The notes under the pieces are model-generated. The model worked only from the letters and a program-made list of their open reading frames with translations, was not told where the DNA came from and did no database searches. Source: Cellvibrio sp. (GTDB taxonomy: Bacteria; Pseudomonadota; Gammaproteobacteria; Pseudomonadales; Cellvibrionaceae). From it: a stretch of DNA of 7,913 nt. Location: contig DQHS01000032.1 in NCBI GenBank assembly GCA_003524365.1, positions 1-7,913 of the forward strand, read 5' to 3'. Numbering within the stretch: the first letter of the stretch is position 1; each line of letters starts with the position of its first letter. Shown here piece by piece: positions 1 through 6,700 of the stretch. Both the position numbers and the translations under genes were made by a program.

Positions 1-206
1 ATCTAATAGATGGGCCTGATGATATTAATCCTGAATGGATAAAAAATCGCACCAGCATCGGTATTACAGCTGGCGCTTCGGCTCCGGAAGTGTTGGTCAG
101 GCAAGTTATCGATAAGCTCAAGGCTTGCGGTGCGCAGGCGCCGATAGAAATGGCCGGTACACCAGAAAATATTAGTTTTTCCCTTCCCAAGGCGCTGCGG
201 ATCTAA
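1..206 (+). CDS. ispH: 4-hydroxy-3-methylbut-2-enyl diphosphate reductase, C-terminal end (partial)
   Basis: This is the 3' end of ispH (lytB), the last enzyme of the MEP isoprenoid pathway. It is a cytosolic 4Fe-4S reductase that turns HMBPP into IPP and DMAPP. Reading from base 3, 67 residues remain before TAA at 204-206. They include the family's closing block: the ligand-loop text ITAGASAPE near window residue 22, whose serine belongs to the diphosphate-binding site in E. coli IspH, then a helix with VLVRQVIDKL and the ending GTPENISFSLPKALRI, which matches the usual ENIxFxLPKxLR tail. The iron-sulfur cysteines lie upstream, outside the window. The gene looks intact up to its stop. It faces fimT tail to tail. 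In Pseudomonas aeruginosa ispH is also next to the minor-pilin cluster, which supports the call. Confidence 0.95.
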   Translation, partial: LIDGPDDINPEWIKNRTSIGITAGASAPEVLVRQVIDKLKACGAQAPIEMAGTPENISFSLPKALRI

Positions 207-216
207 ATGATCCGCA
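196..216. terminator. Perfect 8-bp hairpin around the ispH stop codon; possible bidirectional terminator
   Basis: TGCGGATC (196-203) and GATCCGCA (209-216) form a perfect 8-bp stem. The 5-nt loop TAAAT contains the ispH stop codon. It lies between two convergent genes, where a shared terminator is expected. On the plus strand only a weak T-rich stretch (ATATTACTTTCC) follows, and on the minus strand there is no T run. It is therefore not a classic intrinsic terminator and may only protect or attenuate transcripts. No better terminator is visible in the gap. Confidence 0.4.
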
Positions 217-232
217 ATATTACTTTCCGAAG

Positions 233-760
233 TTAACGTATAGCGTCACACTCTGTGTTGGTGAGTTTTCCTACTCTTGTTCTCCCTCCCCTCGATAGCA
301 CCAAACTATAACCATCGCCTTCTTTTGTTGGGCAAATTTTGATGGTGCCGGCTAGAAATCCACCCGTCCCTCCTACACCTAGCTGTCTCCCTTCGCCCGT
401 TCCGATAAAGCCTATATAGCTATTCATCGGGTTTCTGGCGTGCGATACCACGGCATCTAATCCTTCATTGATTGCCAGGGTTTCCTCATCGTTGTCGAGT
501 GCGCCATTGTTATTTTTATCAACAAAGAGCGTCCAACCTTCATGCCATTTTTTGTTGGTCGATTGCAATATCACGTGCTGATTGTGGAACACAGCGGTGG
601 CTCGTGTTGTTTCGATTGCATCCAGTAATGCAAGTGTTGCTGTTTTGGTGCGCGATTCGCTGATTTGTTTGGTGAAGCTGGGGATGCCAAGAGTAAGAAT
701 GATGCAGAGTATGGCGAGGGTGACGAGTAATTCCATTAGGGTCAAACCATAGGGTTTCAT
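233..760 (-). CDS. fimT: FimT/GspH-family minor type IV pilin, candidate DNA-binding competence pilin
   Basis: A 175-residue type IV prepilin. The five-residue leader MKPYG ends at G5. Cleavage there gives a mature protein starting LTLMELL, with the conserved glutamate at +5 (E10), followed by a hydrophobic helix to about residue 26 and the usual P27. The globular GspH-like domain has an EF-hand-like loop, D81-x-N-x-N-G-x-x-D89. It ends in a region bounded by C143 and C171, a likely disulfide, which contains G159-R160-T161-R162. The GRxR motif is the reported DNA-binding signature of FimT proteins needed for natural transformation in Legionella. The start ATG has AAAGGA (768-773) seven bases upstream. 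It is transcribed away from the fimU operon and converges with ispH. Other possible roles are an ordinary FimU-like pilin or, less likely here, a type II secretion GspH. The family call is firm; the DNA-uptake role is inferred. Confidence 0.9.
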   Translation of the reverse strand: MKPYGLTLMELLVTLAILCIILTLGIPSFTKQISESRTKTATLALLDAIETTRATAVFHNQHVILQSTNKKWHEGWTLFVDKNNNGALDNDEETLAINEGLDAVVSHARNPMNSYIGFIGTGEGRQLGVGGTGGFLAGTIKICPTKEGDGYSLVLSRGGRTRVGKLTNTECDAIR

Positions 761-767
761 AATGCAT

Positions 768-773
768 TCCTTT
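768..773 (-). promoter_or_regulatory. fimT ribosome binding site
   Basis: On the minus strand this reads AAAGGA, seven bases before the fimT ATG at 758-760. It supports that start, which also places the prepilin cleavage site only five residues in. Confidence 0.65.
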
Positions 774-791
774 GTTGTGGTCTAAAGTCCA

Positions 792-818
792 AGTATAAGA
801 TGCTGCTTTGCGCGTCAC
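792..818 (-). promoter_or_regulatory. Weak candidate sigma-70 promoter for fimT
   Basis: On the minus strand a TATACT box (792-797, five of six matches to TATAAT) is preceded 15 bases upstream by GTGACG (813-818), a partial -35 match. The spacer is short, so the -35 assignment is doubtful. The position, about 30 bases before the fimT start, is sensible. No sigma-54 type -24/-12 element was found. Confidence 0.25.
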
Positions 819-872
819 TCTCCGCCGTTCATTCAGTCGGGTAGGCCATATGTCGTACTAGAGGCATCTTCA

Positions 873-900
873 TTGTGCGAGCGTGATAGGCTGGTACAGT
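873..900 (+). promoter_or_regulatory. Weak candidate promoter for the fimU-pilVWX-pilY1 operon
   Basis: TTGTGC (873-878), a 16-bp spacer ending in TGG, then TACAGT (895-900) gives an extended -10 arrangement (TGnTACAGT) with only three of six -35 matches. An overlapping TATAAA lies at 900-905 but has no well-spaced -35. Either would give a leader of roughly 80 bases before fimU. The weak core elements would suit an activator-dependent promoter. Confidence 0.25.
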
Positions 901-938
901 ATAAATTGGTTAAACCGTTGCGTCTATTGATCGCACAA
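873..938. repeat. 8-bp inverted repeat flanking the candidate operon promoter
   Basis: TTGTGCGA at 873-880 and its exact reverse complement TCGCACAA at 931-938 are separated by 50 bases, with the candidate -10 region between them. They could be paired half-sites for a regulator that loops DNA. An 8-bp match is not unlikely by chance in a 230-bp region, so this is only noted. Confidence 0.25.
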
Positions 939-990
939 CTAGTCATTTTGGTCAGTGGGCCAGTGAAACAGGGTTTGGAGTGAGTGGCAT

Positions 991-1533
991 ATGGTTAATC
1001 GGAGTAAGGGGGTTACGCTGGTAGAGCTTCTTGTAGCTGTGGCAGTAGTTGCTATAGCCCTATCAATTGCTGTGCCCAGTTTTCAAACTCAAATGCTGAA
1101 TAATCGATCAATAGCATTAGGTGAGGATTTCGCCTCAGCGGTGAATTACACGCGCTCAGAGGCGGTTAAGCGAGCTGGGAGAGTTAGCTTGTGCGCAAGT
1201 AAAAATGGCACCGCTTGCGACGGAGTATGGACCGATGGTTTTATGGCTTTTGTCGATACGGCAGCAACCGATACTACTACTCCGCCTGTCGTCGGTTTGG
1301 TACTACGGGTATGGGAAAAGCCGGATGCAAATGCCCTGATTAGTGTGAAGAGTGATGTTATCGATGTGACATTTATTCGCTATACCAGCTTGGGTACTCT
1401 TGCGCGGGTAAATGAAAAGCCGTTGGTGATTGCCGCAGAACTGAAAAGATGCGCCGGTAAGTCGGGGCGTCAAATTAATATAGGGTTATCTGGCTTGGTA
1501 TCAGTTAATAGTGTTGCTTGCACAGCTTATTAA
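991..1533 (+). CDS. fimU: FimU-type minor type IV pilin (GspH/FimT family)
   Basis: A 180-residue prepilin and the first gene of the minor-pilin operon. The leader MVNRSKG is cut after G7. The mature protein begins VTLVELL with E at +5 (E12), followed by a hydrophobic helix to about residue 28 and P29. The C-terminal GspH-like domain has four cysteines, C68/C76 and C154/C177, which look like two disulfides, and the block WTDGFMAFVD (80-89) common in FimU/FimT proteins. In Pseudomonas FimU joins PilV, PilW and PilX into a tip complex that primes pilus assembly and displays PilY1. Where its paralogue FimT has GRTR, this protein has IGLSGLVSV, so it lacks the basic DNA-binding signature. GGAG (977-980) sits ten bases before the ATG. 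pilV follows within about 30 bases. FimT is an alternative name, but position and context favour FimU. Confidence 0.88.
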   Translation: MVNRSKGVTLVELLVAVAVVAIALSIAVPSFQTQMLNNRSIALGEDFASAVNYTRSEAVKRAGRVSLCASKNGTACDGVWTDGFMAFVDTAATDTTTPPVVGLVLRVWEKPDANALISVKSDVIDVTFIRYTSLGTLARVNEKPLVIAAELKRCAGKSGRQINIGLSGLVSVNSVACTAY

Positions 1534-1550
1534 GCAGGGTTATACGAATG

Positions 1551-1555
1551 AGGAG
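1551..1555 (+). promoter_or_regulatory. pilV ribosome binding site favouring the start at 1566
   Basis: AGGAG ends ten bases before ATG 1566, the best Shine-Dalgarno match in the fimU-pilV gap. The upstream in-frame ATG at 1548 has only AGGG (1536-1539) at spacing eight. AGGAG lies inside the reading frame that starts at 1548, so only one of the two starts can be dominant. Confidence 0.45.
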
Positions 1556-1565
1556 TGATGGTCTT

Positions 1566-2042
1566 ATGGGTGTATTTTTAGCAAAAAAGTTGCGGTGTGG
1601 TTTTGCTTGCCAACAGGCGGGTGTGGGATTAATTGAGGTCTTGGTGACTTTATTAATTTTATCTACATCGTTGCTGGCTCTAGGTGCCATGCAGACTCGC
1701 TCGTTACAGTTTAATCAAGGCGCCTATTTTCGCTCGCAAGCCAATATATTTGCATACGATATTTTGGATCGCATGCGCGTTAATGTGGTTAATTTAAAGG
1801 ATTATGATTCGGCTCTGATCAATGTGCCCGAGAATACAGCGCCCGTATTGGCACCTTTGGCTGCTGCTGACTTGCATGCTTGGCGGCGAAATATTTCAGC
1901 GGAATTGCCCAATGGTAAAGGTGGAATTGATTGTGATGATCTAACCAAAATCTGCAAACTGACTATCGAGTGGGATGAATTGAATAGCACAGGAAATGCG
2001 GCGGAAGATAAAACGACATTCACTTATAGCGCGCGGCTTTGA
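1566..2042 (+). CDS. pilV: Minor type IV pilin PilV
   Basis: A prepilin of 158 residues from the ATG at 1566, or 164 from the in-frame ATG at 1548. The family signature is clear: cleavage after G19, a mature start VGLIEVLVTLLIL with E at +5 (E24), then a helix leading to GAMQTRSLQFN, and SQANIFAYDILDRMRVN (58-74), typical of PilV. The rest has the AWRRNISAELPNGKGG block (105-120) and a closely spaced cysteine pair, C123 and C130. PilV is an inner-membrane prepilin that joins FimU, PilW and PilX in the priming and tip complex carrying PilY1. The leader, 19 or 25 residues, is long for a prepilin, whichever start is used. A frame extension up to 1518 would overlap fimU and is not needed. The gap to pilW is 11 bases. 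Confidence 0.9.
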   Translation: MGVFLAKKLRCGFACQQAGVGLIEVLVTLLILSTSLLALGAMQTRSLQFNQGAYFRSQANIFAYDILDRMRVNVVNLKDYDSALINVPENTAPVLAPLAAADLHAWRRNISAELPNGKGGIDCDDLTKICKLTIEWDELNSTGNAAEDKTTFTYSARL

Positions 2043-2046
2043 GGGG
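2041..2046 (+). promoter_or_regulatory. pilW ribosome binding site deciding the start at 2054
   Basis: GAGGGG overlaps the pilV stop (TGA 2040-2042) and lies seven bases before ATG 2054. This selects that ATG over an in-frame TTG at 2039, which would place the site inside the coding region. The overlap with the pilV stop suggests translational coupling. Confidence 0.6.
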
Positions 2047-2053
2047 TAATTTT

Positions 2054-3100
2054 ATGCGTTTGCGGCAGGTAGGTTTATCCCTGGTGGAATTAATGATTGC
2101 CATTGCTCTTGGTCTAGTGCTGATGACCGGAGTGGTGCAAGTTTTTTTATCAAGCAAAACAGTATTCAGTACCCAGCAAGCTATGTCTCGCATTCAAGAG
2201 ACCGGGCGTTTGGCAGTTGAGTTTTTATCGCGCGACATTCGTATGGCTGCATATTACGGGTGCTACCGCCCTGAGCCAGATGTTCCTGCGGCAATGCTGC
2301 AAGATGGCGGCATGGTGATTGAGAATTTATATGGAAATTTTGCTGAGGGGGTGCGGGGTTACAGCAGCGTGGAATCGCTCCCTAACGGTGTTGATGATGT
2401 AGGTACAACGATAAAACCATTAGTTGGCAAAACAGCCAATGTACTGGTGTTGCGAACTGCTAACGAGGTGGGGTTGCCGTTGGCCAATCCCAATGATGCC
2501 AATGGTGTATTCGCCTATAGTCCTGATCCAATAGATGCCAAAGGTTGTATTGCGGGCATGTGTGATGGGGCCGCTGTGGTGGTGAGTGATTGTTTTAAGG
2601 CGCGCGTATTTCGTATCGCGCAAGCGCCAACCTTAATAGGTGCTGATATATATAATCTGAGACATAACAACAATTGGGGTGGTGGAATTATCCCTACCCA
2701 GAATTTTACTTCGGGTGAAGTTTCGGCGATGAATTCAGTTGTGTATTTTCTCGCAGAGGGTCCCACAGGTATACCAAGTTTATGGCAAAAAACTAACGAT
2801 GAAACTGCATTGGAATTATTGGAGGGCGTTGAGCATATGCGTGTTTCTTATGCCATAAAAGATAATTCTGAATATCGTTTGGCGGATGCGCTTATTGCCG
2901 CTGACTGGCCATTGGTAGAGTCGGTTCGGATCGAGTTAGTTGTACGAAGCCTTGAAAATAATGTAGTGGAATCAACTCAGCCATACACTTTTGCTGGTGC
3001 AATTGTTAATCCCCCTAAGATTAACGGTGCGAATGATCGTTATCTTCGGCAAGTATTCAGCGCTACTATCGGTATTCGCAGTCGCGCTACAAATATTTAA
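2054..3100 (+). CDS. pilW: Minor type IV pilin PilW
   Basis: A 348-residue prepilin, the largest pilin of the operon, with PilW hallmarks. The leader MRLRQVG is cut after G7. The mature N-terminus LSLVELMIAIALGLVLM has E at +5 (E12), followed by VVQVFLSSKTVFSTQQAMSR and then RIQETGRLAVEFLSRDIRMAAYYGC (about 46-70), the strongly conserved family block. The C-terminal part holds LVESVRIELVVRS and ends with the DRYLRQVFSATIGIRSR segment (about 330-345), also typical. Cysteines in the middle (GCIAGMC, then SDC) are probably disulfide-bonded after export. PilW acts with PilX in the minor-pilin complex and is needed for PilY1 display in Pseudomonas. It is separated by 11 bases from pilV and 14 from pilX, so it is almost certainly co-transcribed. 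No damage is seen in the frame. Confidence 0.93.
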   Translation: MRLRQVGLSLVELMIAIALGLVLMTGVVQVFLSSKTVFSTQQAMSRIQETGRLAVEFLSRDIRMAAYYGCYRPEPDVPAAMLQDGGMVIENLYGNFAEGVRGYSSVESLPNGVDDVGTTIKPLVGKTANVLVLRTANEVGLPLANPNDANGVFAYSPDPIDAKGCIAGMCDGAAVVVSDCFKARVFRIAQAPTLIGADIYNLRHNNNWGGGIIPTQNFTSGEVSAMNSVVYFLAEGPTGIPSLWQKTNDETALELLEGVEHMRVSYAIKDNSEYRLADALIAADWPLVESVRIELVVRSLENNVVESTQPYTFAGAIVNPPKINGANDRYLRQVFSATIGIRSRATNI

Positions 3101-3114
3101 TAGGGTAATCAGTG

Positions 3115-3693
3115 ATGAAAAACAAACAGCGGTATCGTAATTATTCGCACATGCCCGCTCAACAGACTGGTGTAGTGCTGATTGTTGGTTTGGTTATGGT
3201 GTTGTTAATTACGATTGTTGGGTTGTCCGCCATTCGCGGAACAGGGTTGCAAGAAAATATGGCTGGCAATATGCGCGACCGCAATGTTGCTTTTCAGGCT
3301 GCGGAGTCTGCTTTGCGTGAGGGTGAAAGTATTGTGTCGGCTGCGAATAAAAGTTTGCCTACTTTTGATTGCACTCCAGGCCAAGGGCTTTGTCAGGATT
3401 TAAGTGTTATCCCTAGAAACTCTGTTTTATATATGGCCGATGCGGCTTGGATAGTATCTGCTAAAGAAAGCACCCTGGATATTGACGAGGTCGCTAGTAA
3501 GCCAAGTTATTTGTTGGAAGAGCTACAGGTTGATATAGGTGCAAGTGCAGCGGCAGAAGGCAGCGCAATTGATGTTGGCGGCCTTATGACAACTGGGGAT
3601 GCAATACCCTACAGGGTTACCGCAAAAGCGGTTGGGCTAAGCCAAGATACAGAAGTGACCTTGCAGTCAGCATACAAACGTCGTTTTAAGTAA
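3115..3693 (+). CDS. pilX: Minor type IV pilin PilX
   Basis: A 192-residue prepilin starting at ATG 3115, with AGGG (3102-3105) nine bases upstream; the GTG three bases earlier is less likely. The N-terminal PilX domain is plain: QQTG then VVLIVGLVMVLLITIVGLSAIR, then LQENMAGNMRDRNVAFQAAESALREGE (about 45-71), a near-consensus family block. Cleavage is predicted after G19. Position +5 of the mature protein is V24, not glutamate, as in the GspK-like tip pilins. C86 and C93 may pair. The C-terminus PYRVTAKAVG...LQSAYKRRF matches the usual PilX ending. The protein probably sits near the very tip with PilY1, whose gene starts 12 bases after the stop. An ATG at 3151 would leave only six residues before G19, but it lacks an obvious ribosome site. 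Confidence 0.92.
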   Translation: MKNKQRYRNYSHMPAQQTGVVLIVGLVMVLLITIVGLSAIRGTGLQENMAGNMRDRNVAFQAAESALREGESIVSAANKSLPTFDCTPGQGLCQDLSVIPRNSVLYMADAAWIVSAKESTLDIDEVASKPSYLLEELQVDIGASAAAEGSAIDVGGLMTTGDAIPYRVTAKAVGLSQDTEVTLQSAYKRRFK

Positions 3694-3694
3694 C

Positions 3695-3698
3695 GGAG
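3695..3698 (+). promoter_or_regulatory. pilY1 ribosome binding site
   Basis: GGAG directly after the pilX stop codon is seven bases before ATG 3706. It fixes the pilY1 start and explains the unusually long signal-peptide n-region, because no later in-frame Met occurs before residue 58. Confidence 0.6.
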
Positions 3699-3705
3699 AA
3701 CAAAT

Positions 3706-6700
3706 ATGTTAATTCAACAATGTGTTACCAAATGTTGCGATATCGCCGGGTATCTGCCGTTACGTAAAATAAATATTGGGTTTTTGGTAGGCTTTTTGAG
3801 CGTGGCGATTGCACATTCAGTTAACGCGGTCCCATCGCAAGACCCGCTGTTTTTATCGAACCCTGTTGTGCCAATAATGATGCTCAATATGTCAAAGGAT
3901 CATCAACTGTATTACAAAATATACGATGATTTTTCTGATCTTGATCCTAAATTGGCAGATGGTGAAGATCTCACCTACAAAAACAGCTATGACTATTATG
4001 GTTATTTCGATAGTGAAAAATGCTACACCTATAGCACTACCAACAACAGGTTTGTGCCCAGTCGCGCAGTGGATAATTCTGGATACTGTAATTACACGGG
4101 GGGCAGCAGTGAGTGGAGCGGAAATTTTTTAAACTGGTCAAGTATGACGCGTATCGATTCTATTCGTAAAATTCTTTACGGTGGTTTGCGCTCTACCGAT
4201 ACCGCAACTGAGACAATTCTTGAGCGTGCATTTTTACCTCACGATGCACATTCATTTGCCAAATTTTACAACGGCGATGATTTAGGCCAATTAACGCCGT
4301 TTGGTGATGCCACAGCGGTTCCTGTTGGTTTACTCGGAGTTAAAGAGACAGGCATTACTATTTGTAATACGACGGCTGGAGGCACTGCTCTGTCGCAAAA
4401 TGTAACCGCTGCGCCCCTGCTGAGAGTGGCAAAAGGTAATTACACATTTTGGGCGAGCAATGAGCGCTGGCAATGCCGCTGGAATAGTGAAGTGTCAGCA
4501 GCAAATAGTAATAATTCTGCTGTTACAGGAGTGTTTGCTTATGACAATAGTCCGATTAATGGCAATAAACTAGGCACAGGTTCGGCGGACGGTGAATATC
4601 ATGTGCGCGTTGAAGTATGTAAGGCGGGTTTGGAGGAAGAAAATTGCTACATCTACCCGAGCGGCAACAAAAAACCGCAAGGACTATTACAAAAATATGG
4701 TGAAATACGCGATGGATCTGCGGTTGCTAAAATCAACTTCGGCTTGTTAACCGGTTCCTATAGTAAAAACAAATCTGGTGGTGTTTTAAGAAAAACAATA
4801 GGCAATATGACCTCGGAAATTAATGCAACTACAGATGGTACATTTAAAAATACCGATGGAGCCATCAAAACGTTGAACGTGCTCCGCCCTTACGGTTATC
4901 GCTATTCAGATGGTACTTATTTTGGTGGAACAGGCAGCGATAGCTGTAGCTGGGGTCTGGGCTCATTTACTAACGGTAGTTGTAGCAATTGGGGCAATCC
5001 TCAGGCAGAAATATTTTTAGAATCTCTAAGGTATTTGGCAGGGAAAGGTAGTAATGCGGCTTTTATTGAATCGAATACATCTAAAAATGATGCATCCCGC
5101 ATTTCCGGTTTGACGGAGGCTTCTTGGGCGACTGCACCGGTAACCTCTGCTAATTTTTGCGCCCCGTTAAATGTGCTGCAATTTAACGCATCTACCACAT
5201 CTTATGACGGCGATGACTTAACGTCCGCATCAGATATTATGGGCGTTGGTATTACGGTAGATGAGTGGACTAACAAAATAGCCGATGCTAACCATGAGAA
5301 TTTAACTGGCGACTTTTTTATTGGCAGCAATGGCACTACCAACGATGAGCTATGTACTAAAAAATCAATCTCAAATCTCTCTGCGGTGCGGGGAACTTGC
5401 CCGGATGCGCCGAGGCTTCAAGGCAGCTATCAGATTGCGGGTTTGGCCTACTATGCACGAACCAATGATCTTATTCCTAACAGTGTAGTAGATGGTATTC
5501 AAAGCGTAAGAACCTATGGTGTTGCTTTGTCGCCAGCCCTACCCAAGGTTACGATTGATGTGCCTAATGGAGCCGGGAAAAAAGTGACAATACTACCTGC
5601 CTGCCGCAATAAATCGATTTCACCAGAGTCTAACTGTGCGATAGTCGATTTTAAAATTCTCGCACAATCAGCTGACAAAACCACTGGTACCTTATATGTG
5701 AACTGGGAGGATAGTGAGCAGGGGGGGGATTACGACCAGGATATGTGGGGTGTTATTAAATACGCAGTAACAGCAACAAAAGTGGTTGTGAGCACTGATG
5801 TGGTTGCCCAGTCTACGCCTAATGTGATGGGTTTTGGCTATGTAATCAGTGGTACTACAAATGATGGTTTTCATGTGCACAGCGGTATCAACGGTTACAG
5901 CGCCTATGAATGTTCCAATTGTACTAGTGGCAATGCGGAAAACTTGAGAACATATGATGTCGGCAGCGATGGCGCCTCATTGCTTGAGTCACCATTGTAT
6001 TACGCCGCAAAATGGGGCGGGTACAGTGATGCATTTGTTGATGAAGTAAAACTGGCAAAAGGTGCTGCCTACACAAATGCAGATTTGCTAACGGCTATTA
6101 AAACTGCCAAGCCGGAAACCTATTATTTTGCTACAGATCCACGGCAGCTTGAAGAGTCATTGGAGGATGCATTTAGGGACGTAGCTGGAATTCCAGGATC
6201 GGCATCTGCTGTGGCAACAAACTCGACCCGCTTATCAGAAGGCTCTTATGTATTTCAGGCGAAATTTAATGGTGCTGATTGGAGTGGTGAGTTAAATGTA
6301 TTTGAATTTGATGCGGACGGTAACTTGCCGACTGAGGCCGATTTTTCTACTACAGAAGCTGGAAGTATGCCTAAAAATGGTAGTGGCAGAACTGTCTACA
6401 CCATTGATGGCAGTGGTGGTTTGGGCACGTTCAGTTGGGGGTCATTAACTACTGCGCAGAAGGATTTACTGAAGCTAACGGGCGACGTTGGTTATACACA
6501 GGCAGAAAAGCGCGCCGATTGGCTCTTAGGTAATGAGACTTATGAGACTGCTACTGATGGCTTACGTAAGCGTGGTACGGGTGTCAGTAGAGTAATTTTG
6601 GGCGATATTGTGAATTCAAGTCCGGCCTATGTTGGTGCGTGGGACTTCCGCTATAACCGCCTGCCTGTTGGCGGAAGCAGTTACAACGAGTTTGTTAAAC

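Noticed and set aside
472..818. Short plus-strand frame at 472-663 and a second minus-strand frame at 540-818 across fimT
   Set aside because: They overlap the well-supported fimT frame, have no family-like protein sequence and no clear ribosome sites.
1558..1581. Seven-codon frame starting with ATG 1558 between the two pilV start candidates
   Set aside because: AGGAG is only two bases upstream, too close for efficient initiation. It is too short to support as a leader peptide without other evidence.
1505..2766. Minus-strand frames at 1505-1690, 1802-2023, 2420-2623 and 2515-2766
   Set aside because: All are antisense to pilV and pilW, which carry clear pilin signatures. The antisense proteins show no recognisable motifs.
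233..3693. Type II secretion pseudopilin cluster (GspH-I-J-K)
   Set aside because: The similarity in fold is real, but the PilV, PilW and PilX family blocks plus PilY1 next door identify a type IVa pilus minor-pilin locus.
3926..4132. Small plus-strand frame inside the 5' part of pilY1
   Set aside because: It is a shadow of pilY1 in another frame. The pilY1 frame carries the conserved YYGYFDSEKC block across the same bases.
5721..5728. Possible frameshift or sequencing error at the G8 run
   Set aside because: The pilY1 frame continues on both sides with conserved family motifs (EQGGDYDQDMWG then SPLYYAAKWGG), so eight G bases is the coding length.
6304..6342. Possible calcium loop in PilY1 residues 867-879 (EFDADGNLPTEAD)
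   Set aside because: Spacing of the acidic residues does not fit a full DxDxDG loop, since G is at position 4 rather than 6. It lies where PilY1 proteins often have a variable acidic turn.
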